Source of the DNA: Caballeronia temeraria
GTDB lineage: Bacteria; Pseudomonadota; Gammaproteobacteria; Burkholderiales; Burkholderiaceae
Length of the DNA: 64,000 nucleotides
Direction of reading: 5' to 3'
Assembly: GCF_001544795.2 (NCBI RefSeq)
Contig: NZ_FCOI02000009.1
Span: forward strand, 171,371 to 235,370
Position 1 is the first letter of the stretch, and each line of letters starts with the position of its first letter. A model generated the notes under the pieces. The model saw nothing but the letters and a program-made list of their open reading frames with translations. It made no database searches and was not told the DNA's origin. Positions 38,562 to 47,110 of this stretch are shown piece by piece. The position numbers and the translations under genes were made by a program.

Positions 38562-38867
38562 ATGGATACTCTTCGAACATTTCTCAACAGCCTTGCGCCG
38601 GACGAGCAGGATCGGTTTGCCGCGGATTGCGGCACGTCGCTCGGCTACATCCGCAAATGTATCAGCGGTGGCGGACGGTTCAGCGCAGCGCTTTGCATCG
38701 CTATTGAGCGAAAGGCGCGAACCGCGCAACCGGATCTCATCGTGCGTTGCGAAGATCTGCGCCCCGATTTGCTCGACGACTGGCTGTATATGCGAAACAG
38801 CGGGTGCGCGGAGGTCGACAGCGCCCAGGGAATCTCAACGCCGATCACGGCAGGGGAGATGGCGTGA
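38562..38867 (+). CDS. Cro/YdaS-like DNA-binding protein
   Basis: A 101-residue protein with an HTH of the YdaS/Cro type (DEQDRFAADCGTSLGYIRKC, then GGRFSAALCIAIERKA). It is the first rightward gene, divergent from the repressor across three operators, the place of Cro in lambda. YdaS-type proteins can also be read as toxin-antitoxin partners; no YdaT-like gene is adjacent. Confidence 0.8.
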   Translation: MDTLRTFLNSLAPDEQDRFAADCGTSLGYIRKCISGGGRFSAALCIAIERKARTAQPDLIVRCEDLRPDLLDDWLYMRNSGCAEVDSAQGISTPITAGEMA

Positions 38868-38989
38868 AGCGGTCAGCCCCCCGTAGTGGAGGGCACCGTC
38901 GGAACGACCCGGCGCACCGGAGCGCCGTGCCCGGACGTGAACCACGTAGAGCCGCGCATTCCCTTGAACTCACGATTCGCTCGCCGTGA
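38864..38989 (+). CDS. possible small basic protein, 41 residues
   Basis: A GTG start overlaps the Cro-like stop (GTGA), with GGGGAG eight bases before. The product is rich in Arg, His and Pro and has no recognised domain. It could be a real coupled gene or a chance frame in high-GC DNA. Confidence 0.3.
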   Translation: MKRSAPRSGGHRRNDPAHRSAVPGREPRRAAHSLELTIRSP

Positions 38990-39010
38990 CCGCGAGCGCG
39001 CACAGTAGCT

Positions 39011-39907
39011 ATGGCCCGTATTCGTTCGATCAAACCAGAATTTTGGACTGCAGAGCAAGTCATGGACTTGTCACGCGATGCGCGGCTCGCCTTCATCGGC
39101 CTGTGGAATTTCTGCGATGACGCCGGCATCCATCCGGCGAAACTGAAGACACTGAAAGCCGAGGTCTTTCCGGCAGATGACCTGACCGGCGACGATGTTC
39201 GCCGAATGGTCGACGAATGCATCGCGGTCGGTCTCGTTGACGAGTACGACGTGGACGGAGAGTTCTACTGGCTCGTCACCGGCTGGCACCACCAGAAGAT
39301 CGAGAAGCCGAGTTTCAAACATCCCACGCCGGACGGCACGTACCCGGACGGCGCGGCGAAGCGCCGGCAAACCCGCATGAAAGCGCAAAAATCGTCGACT
39401 GTGCATGGAGCAGTCGGCGACGAGTCGGCGCGCGATGGCCGAGTCGTCGCCGAACCCTCACCCCCGGAGAGGAGCGGAGAGGAATGGAATGGAGAGGAAT
39501 GGAGTAAGGAGGTTCCAGGAAGCGCTGAAGATGCGCGTGCGCGCGGGCGCGAAGGAACGCCGCCTTCGGCTGATCGCGCTGTCGACATCGCGGTGTACTT
39601 GCGTCGGCGGGGCGTGATTGGCGCGAACAGCGCGAACCCCAACATCGCTGCGTGGGCAGATGACCTCAGGGTGACAACGGAGATTCTCGATGCAGGGCTG
39701 TCCGTTGTCGCTTCGCGCAATCTCAGCAAGGCGATCGGACCGAACTATCTCGCGCCGATCATCGGTGATCTGTTGAATCCGAAGGCATCGGCGAAAGCGC
39801 GCGGCGCTCGGCAGCGTGAGCAGCCGAGCCGTCAGGAGACGTTGGAGCGCCGGAATCGAGAAGTCGCCGAGCAAATCGCAAGGGAGTATCAGGATGCAAA
39901 CCACTGA
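39011..39907 (+). CDS. phage replication-initiation protein (O-like)
   Basis: A 298-residue protein with the N-terminal pattern of many phage replication proteins, MARIRSIKPEFWTAEQVMDL, then ARLAFIGLWNFCDDAGIHPA, a winged-helix fold. The middle (about 130-190) is low-complexity and encodes tandem repeats that may be the origin. The C-terminus is charged and DnaT-like. It probably binds the origin and recruits helicase or loader through the next gene. Confidence 0.75.
   Translation: MARIRSIKPEFWTAEQVMDLSRDARLAFIGLWNFCDDAGIHPAKLKTLKAEVFPADDLTGDDVRRMVDECIAVGLVDEYDVDGEFYWLVTGWHHQKIEKPSFKHPTPDGTYPDGAAKRRQTRMKAQKSSTVHGAVGDESARDGRVVAEPSPPERSGEEWNGEEWSKEVPGSAEDARARGREGTPPSADRAVDIAVYLRRRGVIGANSANPNIAAWADDLRVTTEILDAGLSVVASRNLSKAIGPNYLAPIIGDLLNPKASAKARGARQREQPSRQETLERRNREVAEQIAREYQDANH
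39466..39503 (+). repeat. iteron-like repeats inside the replication gene
   Basis: GGAGAGGAATGGA is present exactly at 39476-39488 and 39491-39503, with a variant GGAGAGGAGCGGA at 39466-39478. This purine-rich cluster lies in the middle of the O-like gene, as the lambda origin does in gene O. Confidence 0.5.
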
Positions 39908-40532
39908 AATCGGCCGCTTCACGGCGATGCTTTCGGACGTCTATGCCTTTTACGGCAAAGAACTGTCGGCGTTCGCCGGGCGCGTCTGGACGCAGGCGAT
40001 GGGTCCGTTCGACCTCGAGGCCGTCGCCGATGCGCTCAACCGCCATCTGCTGAATCCGGACGCGGGCCAGTTCCTGCCGAAGCCGGCGGACGTCGTGCGA
40101 ATGCTTGATGGCGGCACGCAGGACGCGGCATTGCTCGCGTGGTCGAAGGTCGATCGCGCGTTGCGCGAGGTGGGCGCATATCGCAGCGTCGTCTTCGACG
40201 ATCCTGTCATCCATCGCGTGCTGACGGACATGGGTGGATGGATTCCTCTGGGTCAGAAAACGGAAAACGAATGGCCATTCGTGCGGAACGAATTCGTCAA
40301 TCGGTATCGAGGGTATCGGATGCGCAGCGAGGTGCCCGCTTATGTGCCGGTGCTGACGGGCATTGCCGACGCGCAAAACACGCGGACCGGGCAGCGCAGT
40401 CAGGAGCCGATTCTGATCGGCGATGCGGCCGCGGCGGAGCGAGTTTTCAGAAGCGGTTCTGACCAGCCTCTGCTGGCAGTGACGCCGCGCAGTGCGCCCG
40501 TCACGGCATTGGCCGATGCGGTCGCCGCGTGA
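39894..40532 (+). CDS. phage replication-associated protein (DUF6475-like)
   Basis: A 212-residue protein starting MQTTEIGRFTAMLSDVYAFY, with a helical core (FDLEAVADALNRHLLNPDAG) that I recall as DUF6475. It overlaps the initiation gene by 14 bases, the position of lambda P, so a helicase-loader-like role is the best guess. Confidence 0.65.
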   Translation: MQTTEIGRFTAMLSDVYAFYGKELSAFAGRVWTQAMGPFDLEAVADALNRHLLNPDAGQFLPKPADVVRMLDGGTQDAALLAWSKVDRALREVGAYRSVVFDDPVIHRVLTDMGGWIPLGQKTENEWPFVRNEFVNRYRGYRMRSEVPAYVPVLTGIADAQNTRTGQRSQEPILIGDAAAAERVFRSGSDQPLLAVTPRSAPVTALADAVAA

Positions 40533-40606
40533 ATACGCAGGCAAGGAGGGCGAGGACATGAACCCGAGCGTCGCGGACGGGTGCTGGTCGTCGTCGGGAG
40601 ACTGAA

Positions 40607-40852
40607 ATGAACGTCACGCAACTCGCGGGTTCGCTGCCGCGCGATCCGCGATTCCGCGAGTGGATGTCGGACTGTTGCGGGCAGACCCTCGACGAATCCG
40701 GATGCGCGCAGATGATTCGCGAGTTCTGCGGCGTGACGAGTCGGCGGGAGATCGCGACGGATGCGCAGGCAACGGCAGCATTCGAGCAGTACGTGCGAAG
40801 GCCGTTCGTGAGATGGCGAGAGCAGCGGGATGCGGAACGGATTCATGGATGA
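40607..40852 (+). CDS. hypothetical prophage protein, 81 residues
   Basis: It starts MNVTQLAGSLPRDPRFREWM and has two cysteines in SDCCGQTLDESGCA. It sits right after the replication pair. After its TGA the same frame stays open for 24 codons from an ATG at 40853, ending in a LKSKFLEGAP tail that looks phage-like, so the annotated end could be a recent stop. Confidence 0.6.
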   Translation: MNVTQLAGSLPRDPRFREWMSDCCGQTLDESGCAQMIREFCGVTSRREIATDAQATAAFEQYVRRPFVRWREQRDAERIHG

Positions 40853-40930
40853 ATGGGCACGGGTGCATCGGCTCGTCGCGACGCTTGGCACGCGCTGAAG
40901 TCGAAGTTTCTCGAAGGAGCGCCCTGAATT

Positions 40931-40970
40931 GTTCAGGTGATGCTCAGAAATGTTCAGGTGATGTTCAGGT
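40931..40970 (+). repeat. helically phased G(T/C)TCAG repeats
   Basis: GTTCAGGTGATG occurs at 40931 and 40952, with related GCTCAG at 40942 and GTTCAGGT at 40963. The spacing is 11, 10 and 11 bases, so the copies face one side of the helix. It lies in a short noncoding gap before a membrane-protein gene. Confidence 0.6.
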
Positions 40971-41031
40971 ACATCACGATGCGGTTTGATTTACAGAACG
41001 GCGCAGGCGCCGGATTCAATACGAGGTAGGC

Positions 41032-41367
41032 ATGAACGCCCCAACGAGGTACCGCCAGAGCAACGAGGCTCACGAAGACGCCGGCCCCTCAACCGGCAAG
41101 AGGGTTGCTCTCGCATCCGCGCCGGCGTCGGCATCGATCGAGATGACCGACTTGAGCTTCAAGACGGGACGACAATCGCAAGCCCTGCGAAAGAGGCGAT
41201 CGACGCGCGCCATGATCGGACTGCTCCTGCAGATTGTCGGCGCGCTCTTCGTTGGTCTCGCAGTGCTGGGTTCGCTTGGCGTGATCGACATGCGCGTGTG
41301 CATCTCGAGCGCGGGCGGGTGTAATGCGCCGGCGCCCGTCGGCTCGGCCGGAAGGATGCGCGCGTGA
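41032..41367 (+). CDS. hypothetical prophage membrane protein
   Basis: A 111-residue protein. The first 60 residues are polar and basic. One strong membrane helix (MIGLLLQIVGALFVGLAVLG near 62-81) precedes a short tail with two cysteines. Coupling to the next gene by ATGA supports it. The function is unknown. Confidence 0.6.
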   Translation: MNAPTRYRQSNEAHEDAGPSTGKRVALASAPASASIEMTDLSFKTGRQSQALRKRRSTRAMIGLLLQIVGALFVGLAVLGSLGVIDMRVCISSAGGCNAPAPVGSAGRMRA

Positions 41368-41804
41368 GCACGCTCATCGGCACGAAGATTCGCGGTGCGA
41401 CGCGCACGCTGCGCTCGCGCAAGGCCGCGCCACTCGAGCCGTCGCAACGCAAGATGGTCGGTGCGAAGACACCGACCGCGCCGAGTGCGCTGGAGGAAGC
41501 GTTCGCGCTTCAGGTGCGCGCGGCGAAGTTGCCGGCGCCGGTGCGCGAGCATCGGTTCCACCCGACGCGGCGCTGGAGGTTCGATTTCGCGTGGCCGGTA
41601 TCGCGCATCGCGGTCGAGATCGAAGGCGGTACATGGAGCGGCGGGCGACACACACGCGGCAGTGGATTCGAGGCGGACTGCATCAAGTACAACGCGGCGG
41701 CTGTCCTCGACTGGCGCGTGCTGCGCGTGACGGGTTCGATGGTGAAAGACGGTTCGGCGCTCGCAGCAGTGCGCCAATTGTTGAGTGAGACTTTACGGGG
41801 ATAG
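41364..41804 (+). CDS. phage endonuclease-like protein (DUF559/Vsr-type fold)
   Basis: A 146-residue protein with a PD-(D/E)xK layout: Glu in SALEEAFALQ, Asp in RWRFDFAWP, then AVEIEGGTWSGGRHTRGSGF and a late RVLRVTGSMV. Such proteins are common in Burkholderia and Pseudomonas phages before the late genes and may act as a Holliday-junction or repair nuclease (a RusA-like role). Basic N-terminus. Confidence 0.8.
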   Translation: MSTLIGTKIRGATRTLRSRKAAPLEPSQRKMVGAKTPTAPSALEEAFALQVRAAKLPAPVREHRFHPTRRWRFDFAWPVSRIAVEIEGGTWSGGRHTRGSGFEADCIKYNAAAVLDWRVLRVTGSMVKDGSALAAVRQLLSETLRG

Positions 41805-41805
41805 C

Positions 41806-42198
41806 ATGCAGACGGACGAGATCGACGACCTGCTGGTGGACTGGTACGGGTGGAGCAGCACATACCAGGGTGTCGCGGGCTACGCGCGCACGGACGCGAC
41901 GTGCCGCGGCTTCCGGATCAGCCGGCAGTGGGATGACCTGTCGGACACGGTCGACGCCCAACTGCGTGAGAGCGTCGGCAAAATTGTCGAGCCGATCGTC
42001 GAGCGCCTCGACATTCGGCTGCGGATCGCGGTGAACACGGCGGTGCGCAACTTCAGAGCCGGGCGCACGGTGTTTCGGAATCCGCGCTATCCGGAAACGC
42101 AGGACGCGGACTATGCGAAGGCGAAGCAGGTGATGAGGCCGCAACTCGCGGCCCGGAATCTTGTTCGGGGCCTTGTAAACCCGGAGAAAATTTCGTAG
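41806..42198 (+). CDS. probable late-gene regulator (position of antiterminator Q)
   Basis: A 130-residue protein, acidic at the start (MQTDEIDDLLVDWYGWSSTY), then basic. I do not recognise its family with certainty. Its place is that of lambda Q: last early gene, followed at once by a candidate promoter and, about 160 bases later, a terminator. Antitermination is thus an inference from layout. Confidence 0.6.
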   Translation: MQTDEIDDLLVDWYGWSSTYQGVAGYARTDATCRGFRISRQWDDLSDTVDAQLRESVGKIVEPIVERLDIRLRIAVNTAVRNFRAGRTVFRNPRYPETQDADYAKAKQVMRPQLAARNLVRGLVNPEKIS

Positions 42199-42201
42199 TA
42201 T
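42173..42201 (+). promoter_or_regulatory. candidate late promoter
   Basis: TTGTAA at 42173-42178, a 17-base spacer, then TAGTAT at 42196-42201. It overlaps the end of the Q-position gene and would start a leader that meets the terminator at 42357. Confidence 0.45.
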
Positions 42202-42356
42202 CTGCGCCGAGGGGAGAGTTGCGTCTGACGAAAACGCGGCTGTGGCGTAGGTCGATCGAAATAGCACCGCAACGCACTGCTAAGGCGGCGACGAAAGGTT
42301 CGATCTCTAGCCGCAAACCCGCATTCAAGTCCAGCGCATCCACCCGCAATACATTC

Positions 42357-42388
42357 CGCCCAGACAGCTCACGCCTCTGGGCGTTTTT
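42357..42388 (+). terminator. rho-independent terminator (tR'-like)
   Basis: The stem CGCCCAGA (42357-42364) pairs with TCTGGGCG (42376-42383), followed by a run of five T. It separates the early operon and candidate late promoter from the terminase genes, which fits Q-type control. Confidence 0.85.
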
Positions 42389-42418
42389 CATTTCCGCGAG
42401 CGTCGTTTAGCAATCGGG

Positions 42419-42574
42419 ATGGACTGCATATATTTGTCGCCCTGTCGGTTGTCGCGGGTTTTCGCCGCAACTAAATCCGTGAGGCAAGCCGCCAGAGGAA
42501 TTCGCCAGGAGTCCAGAGGCCTCGCTTCGGAAGACGCGAGCGAAGCGTTCGCAAGGGCACGAAGATTTCTATAG
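42419..42574 (+). CDS. possible small protein, 51 residues
   Basis: An ATG frame (MDCIYLSPCRLSRVFAATKS at the start) ends two bases before the next gene. The composition is basic and there is no family. The ribosome-binding site is poor, so support is weak. Confidence 0.3.
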   Translation: MDCIYLSPCRLSRVFAATKSVRQAARGIRQESRGLASEDASEAFARARRFL

Positions 42575-42576
42575 CC

Positions 42577-42864
42577 ATGACGACAGTCAGCCTGCGAAAT
42601 GATCCGAAGCCTGATCACTGGCACACGCTCACCTTACCATTGGAGAATCCTGCGAATGGGATGCCCCTGCAAAAAGCGGCTGCCTCCGCCGCCGCCGAAG
42701 AAGCGATGAAGCTGAATCCTTGTGATCGCGACGACAGCCGCATCGGCCGTGCGCTCGTGTGGCTCACGCTCGGTACGGACTGCCGGTGTTGCATCGGCAC
42801 GCGGATCGTGGTGGCGTCGATCATTGGACTGGCTGTCGGGGCGGCGCTCGGCAGGCTGCTTTAA
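42577..42864 (+). CDS. hypothetical prophage membrane protein, 95 residues
   Basis: A polar N-terminal half is followed by a CDRDD...CRCC segment and a C-terminal glycine-rich membrane helix (IVVASIIGLAVGAALGRL). It lies just ahead of the terminase. It might be a lysis-related peptide, but nothing proves it. Confidence 0.5.
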   Translation: MTTVSLRNDPKPDHWHTLTLPLENPANGMPLQKAAASAAAEEAMKLNPCDRDDSRIGRALVWLTLGTDCRCCIGTRIVVASIIGLAVGAALGRLL

Positions 42865-42869
42865 GCAAA

Positions 42870-43625
42870 ATGGCGACGGCCAAACAACTCCGGTTCGTCG
42901 ACGAGTTCATGGTCGACCGCAACGCCTCGCGCGCGTACCAGGCGGCGGGCTACACGGCGAAAGGAAATTCGGCGGAAGTCGCAGCATGCCGGCTGCTGCG
43001 TGATCCGGAGATTCAGGCACTCGTTGAGCAACGCGAGGCCGATCTGCGTGAACGCGTCGAGGTTCGGCAGGAGCAGGTCGTCGACTTGCTGTGGGACATC
43101 GCGCGCGCCGATGCGAACGATCTGATTCAGCACCGGCGGCTGTGCTGCCGCTACTGCTACGGCGATGGTCATCGATATCAACGCACCGCAGGCGAGCGCG
43201 AACGCGACGTCGCGTTGTGGGAAGCCGAGCAGCGCGAAGCACAAGACGATGCACCCGTGACCGCCTTCGACGAGATGGGTGGCATCGGTTATCACAAGCT
43301 GAAAGCGCCCAATCCGGATTGCCCGGAGTGCTTCGGCGAGGGCGTCTCCGACATCTTCATTCCGGACACGCGCCTACTGACCGGTCCGGCGCGCACGCTG
43401 TACGCCGGCGTGAAGGTCATGAAAAACAGCATCGAAGTGAAGATGCATTCACGCGTCGATACGCTGAACAAGGTCGGGCAGCACCTCGGCATGTTCAAGG
43501 AGGTGCACGAGCACCGGGGCGCGGTCGGCATTGTCGACGTGTCGGAGCATGTCACCGCGGACATGAAAGAGCGTGTCGCGAAGGAAATGTTGCGCGGCGC
43601 AGGGTATGCATTCGATGACGAGTGA
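42870..43625 (+). CDS. terminase small subunit
   Basis: A 251-residue Terminase_2-family protein. Residues 1-60 form the DNA-binding region (KQLRFVDEFMVDRNASRAYQ, then AAGYTAKGNSAEVAACRLLR). A cysteine-rich middle has RRLCCRYCYGDG and PDCPECFGEG, a zinc-like pair not present in all members. It recognises the packaging site. It starts five bases after the previous gene and overlaps terL by 11. Confidence 0.9.
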   Translation: MATAKQLRFVDEFMVDRNASRAYQAAGYTAKGNSAEVAACRLLRDPEIQALVEQREADLRERVEVRQEQVVDLLWDIARADANDLIQHRRLCCRYCYGDGHRYQRTAGERERDVALWEAEQREAQDDAPVTAFDEMGGIGYHKLKAPNPDCPECFGEGVSDIFIPDTRLLTGPARTLYAGVKVMKNSIEVKMHSRVDTLNKVGQHLGMFKEVHEHRGAVGIVDVSEHVTADMKERVAKEMLRGAGYAFDDE

Positions 43626-45069
43626 AGAGACGAGCACGATGCTGGTCGCGGCGCGCGACAGCCTGATCGTCTACAGCCTCATGGTCGACGCGCGATACCG
43701 CGCGAACAGGTTTCACCGCTTCCTGGCGGCGGCGCTGGAGAAAGCGGTCACCGAGGGACGTGGGCGAATCATGGTGTTCGCACCGCCGCAGCACGGCAAG
43801 AGCGAGATCGTCAGCCGCAAGCTGCCCGCGTGGATTATGGGACGTCATCCGGACTGGCCGATCATCGCGGCGAGCTACGGCGATGATCTGGTCGAACTGA
43901 ACGGCGGCGCCGTGCGCGGGATGGTCGCGTCTCCGATGCATCGGGCGATCTTTCCGGAATCGCAGATCGACCCGAGCAACAGCGCGAAGCGCGACTTCAA
44001 GACGACCGCGAGCGGCCACTATCTTGGTGTGACGATTCGAGGCGGGGGCACCGGTTTTCCGGCTCGCTGCATGTTGATCGACGATCCGTTCAAGAGCCGC
44101 GCTGAAGCCGAATCCGGCACGTTCCGCGAGCACGTAAAGGACTGGTATCGCTCGGTCGTGTCCACGCGACTCGCCGAGGACTCGATCCTCATCGTCATGC
44201 ACACGCGCTGGCATGAGGACGATCTCGCGGGCTGGCTGCTGCGCGAGCACGCACACGAAGACTGGACCGTCATCAACCTGCCTGCGATCGCCGAGGAAGA
44301 TGACGCGATGGGACGCAGACCCGGCGAGCCGCTCGTGCCCGAGCGCTTCAGCGCGAAAGCGCTTGATCAGAAGCGCATCACGGTGGGCAGCCGCGAGTGG
44401 GTGGCGCTTTATCAGCAGCGGCCGGCGCCGAAAGGCGGCGGCGTGTTCCGAAAAGACTGGCTCAAGTTCTACGAGCAGAAGGACTTGATGCGTGCAGTCT
44501 GGATGATGAACAGATATCTGTTGATCGATCCGGCGCGCACGCAGAAGAAGACGAGCGACTACACGGCGATCATCGTCGTGGGTCTGCATGTCGATGGCAA
44601 TTACTATCTGATCGATGCGATCTACGACCGCCTCACGCTGAAGCAGCGCGGGGAGACCGTGATCGACATGCATCGCAAGTGGACGCCTGCGCTGACCGGC
44701 TACAAGCGGACCGGCCACGAGCAGGACATCGAATACCTGAGCGAGGTCCAGGGCCGAGAGAACTATCGGTTCGGCGTCGTAGCGCTTGCCGAAAGCGGCT
44801 CGAAAGAGGACCGCATCAAGCGCCTTGCGCCGAATTTCGAGGCGGAGAAGTGGTGGTTCCCTCGAACGATGTGGAAGACAGGAAGCGACGAACAGCCGCG
44901 CGATCTGATCGCTCAGTTCATCGACGAGGAATACGCCGCATTTCCAGCCGGCAGGCACGACGACTTTCTCGACTGCCTGTCCGGCATTAAAGATATCGAC
45001 GCGCGCTGGCCGATGGGCGCGCCGCAACGAAGCAGAAGCAAAAGCAAAAGCGAGGGATTTATCGTATGA
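43615..45069 (+). CDS. terminase large subunit
   Basis: A 484-residue packaging motor. ATPase Walker A is APPQHGKSE near residue 58, Walker B MLIDDP near 158, and a coupling TRWHEDD segment follows. The nuclease half has LLIDPARTQKKTSDYTA and a late HDDFLDCLSG. It belongs with the PF03237/TIGR01630-like terminases. The ATG at 43615 is chosen; it couples to terS. It overlaps the portal gene by four. Confidence 0.93.
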   Translation: MTSEETSTMLVAARDSLIVYSLMVDARYRANRFHRFLAAALEKAVTEGRGRIMVFAPPQHGKSEIVSRKLPAWIMGRHPDWPIIAASYGDDLVELNGGAVRGMVASPMHRAIFPESQIDPSNSAKRDFKTTASGHYLGVTIRGGGTGFPARCMLIDDPFKSRAEAESGTFREHVKDWYRSVVSTRLAEDSILIVMHTRWHEDDLAGWLLREHAHEDWTVINLPAIAEEDDAMGRRPGEPLVPERFSAKALDQKRITVGSREWVALYQQRPAPKGGGVFRKDWLKFYEQKDLMRAVWMMNRYLLIDPARTQKKTSDYTAIIVVGLHVDGNYYLIDAIYDRLTLKQRGETVIDMHRKWTPALTGYKRTGHEQDIEYLSEVQGRENYRFGVVALAESGSKEDRIKRLAPNFEAEKWWFPRTMWKTGSDEQPRDLIAQFIDEEYAAFPAGRHDDFLDCLSGIKDIDARWPMGAPQRSRSKSKSEGFIV

Positions 45070-47102
45070 GCGTCTCCCTGATCGGGATGAAGGCGAAGCC
45101 CGGCAGGGAGCTGCCGCCACCCGGCGCGCGCTTTCCTGACGTTGTCGAGGAACAGGCGAGTGCGCCGATCGCGGATCTGGCCGCATACGTGCGTGAATGC
45201 TTCGACGCGAATCAGCGGCACCGCCAGTCGTCCGGCATCGAGGAAGTCATTCTGCAATGCACCCGGCAGCGCAATGGCGAATACGATCCCGACGACAAAG
45301 CGAAGATGGGCAACGTCGACGTCTTCATCAACGTGACGGGGCTGAAGTGCCGCGCCGCGGAGTCGTGGCTGAAGGACGTGCTGGTCAATGTCGAAGCTCA
45401 ACCGTGGACCATTTCGGCTACGCCGATTCCCGAGTTGTCGGCCGACCTGATTTCGCAGGTCGAACAGCTCGTGAGGGCGGAGATCGTGGCGCGCGGTTAT
45501 GCGAGTCCGTCGCTTGATTCCGCACGCGCGAGGGAGTTGAAGAAATCCGCACTCGACGCGATGCAGCAGCTCGCGGCGGACGCGTGCAGCCGCATGAGCG
45601 ACAAGATCAACGACCAGCTCACGGAAGCGAACTGGAAGGCGGTGTTCGAGCAGTGGCAATCGGACATCGTGACGTACCCGGCGGGCATCATCAAGGGGCC
45701 GGTCGTGCGCACGCGGCGCGCGCTGCGCTGGATCGGCAACGAGCTGATTCCGGACAGCGAGGCGGCGCTCGCAGTCGAGCGTGTCGCACCGATCGACTTC
45801 TATCCGTCCGCTGAAGCGACGAATCCGCAGGACGCGAACTCGGTGATCGAGCGCATGCGGATGACGAAAGCGAAACTGTACGAGTGCATCGGCCTGCCGC
45901 ACTTCGATGAAGCCACGATTCGTCTGTGTATCGCGGAGTTCGAATTCGGTTTCCGTGACTGGTTGTCGAGCGATGCCGCAGTCGCTCGCGACGAGAAGAA
46001 AGACGGCGCGCTCTGGGGCGACAGCGAGACGATCGACGTGCTCGATTTCTGGGGGCGCGTGCAGGGCAGCAAGCTGATGGAGTGGGGCGTCAGAGTCGAC
46101 GATCCCGAGGCGCAGTACGAAGCGAATGTGTGGCTCGTCGGCGACTACGCGATCCGCGCGCTGCTGAATCCCGATCCGCTCGGCCGGCGGCCGTACCACA
46201 AGACGAGCTTCAATCGGTTGCCGGGTCAGTTCTGGGGCGAAGGCGTGCCGCAGATGATTCGCGACATTCAGCGCTCGGCGAACGGTGCGGCAAGGTCGCT
46301 GTTGCGAAACATGGCGTACGCGAGTGGCCCGATGGTCGAAGTCGACATCGATCGCATGGATGACTCCGAGGACGATCCCGAGAAGATCGTGCCGTGGAAG
46401 GTCTATTTCGTGAAGCCGAGCAGCGCGCCGGGCGGCAGCAGTGCCGTGCGGTACGTGGTCGCGCCGAGCATTGCGGGCGACCTGATGAGCATCTTCAATC
46501 GCTTCCTGCAACTTTCGGACGACTACAGCGGAATCCCTGCGTACACGTACGGCAATCCGCAGGTGGGCGGCGCAGGCGCGACGATGGGCGGCCTTTCGCT
46601 GCTTTACGGCGGCGCACTGAAGGGCATCAAGTCGGCGATCATGAATATCGACCGCGACGGAATCGAGCCGCTCATCACGCAGATGTGGACGTTCAACATG
46701 CTGTTCGATCCGGACATGTCGCTGAAGGCCGATGCGAAGGTCGTGGCGAACGGCGCCGAAGGCATCTTGCAGCGAGAGCAGGGACAGGCGCGCAGCATCG
46801 AGACGCTTCGGACGATTACGCCGTATGTGCAAGGCGGCGCGATTCCGCCGCAGGCTGTGCAGGACATTCTGCGGCAGTGGCTGTCGGGTCAGGGCTTCGA
46901 TGTCTCGCACTGGTTCCCGAACAGTGGAATCGATTCAGAGATCGCGGCGGCGATGGGCGCCCAGACCGCGGTCAACGCAGCACCGCAACCTGGTCCTGTC
47001 CCCGGTACGCCCCCGCCGGCGCTCGACGGGCGACAAGCGTCAGTCCTGCAGGTGCAGCAGCAAAGTCAAATACCGGCCCCACCAGGGGCCGCTTCTTTTT
47101 GA
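45066..47102 (+). CDS. portal protein
   Basis: A 678-residue podovirus-type portal. Central signatures are GQFWGEGVPQMIRDIQRSAN, RSLLRNMAYASGP and the glycine-rich tunnel-loop region with GGAGATMGGLSLLYG. The C-terminus is Pro/Gln-rich. It forms the dodecameric ring through which DNA passes. The length and lack of a Mu- or lambda-type pattern favour a podovirus-like head. Confidence 0.9.
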   Translation: MSVSLIGMKAKPGRELPPPGARFPDVVEEQASAPIADLAAYVRECFDANQRHRQSSGIEEVILQCTRQRNGEYDPDDKAKMGNVDVFINVTGLKCRAAESWLKDVLVNVEAQPWTISATPIPELSADLISQVEQLVRAEIVARGYASPSLDSARARELKKSALDAMQQLAADACSRMSDKINDQLTEANWKAVFEQWQSDIVTYPAGIIKGPVVRTRRALRWIGNELIPDSEAALAVERVAPIDFYPSAEATNPQDANSVIERMRMTKAKLYECIGLPHFDEATIRLCIAEFEFGFRDWLSSDAAVARDEKKDGALWGDSETIDVLDFWGRVQGSKLMEWGVRVDDPEAQYEANVWLVGDYAIRALLNPDPLGRRPYHKTSFNRLPGQFWGEGVPQMIRDIQRSANGAARSLLRNMAYASGPMVEVDIDRMDDSEDDPEKIVPWKVYFVKPSSAPGGSSAVRYVVAPSIAGDLMSIFNRFLQLSDDYSGIPAYTYGNPQVGGAGATMGGLSLLYGGALKGIKSAIMNIDRDGIEPLITQMWTFNMLFDPDMSLKADAKVVANGAEGILQREQGQARSIETLRTITPYVQGGAIPPQAVQDILRQWLSGQGFDVSHWFPNSGIDSEIAAAMGAQTAVNAAPQPGPVPGTPPPALDGRQASVLQVQQQSQIPAPPGAASF

Positions 47103-47110
47103 GGATCACG

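Noticed and set aside
38562..38989. YdaS-YdaT toxin-antitoxin pair
   Set aside because: The YdaS-like protein has Cro position and operators, and the next frame is a short basic peptide unlike YdaT.
43552..45186. 544-codon leftward open frame antisense to terL
   Set aside because: Shadow of the terminase reading frame; no domain and no operon context.
44913..46910. 665-codon leftward open frame antisense to the portal gene
   Set aside because: Low-complexity Arg/His/Asp composition, no ribosome site and full overlap with a recognisable portal gene.
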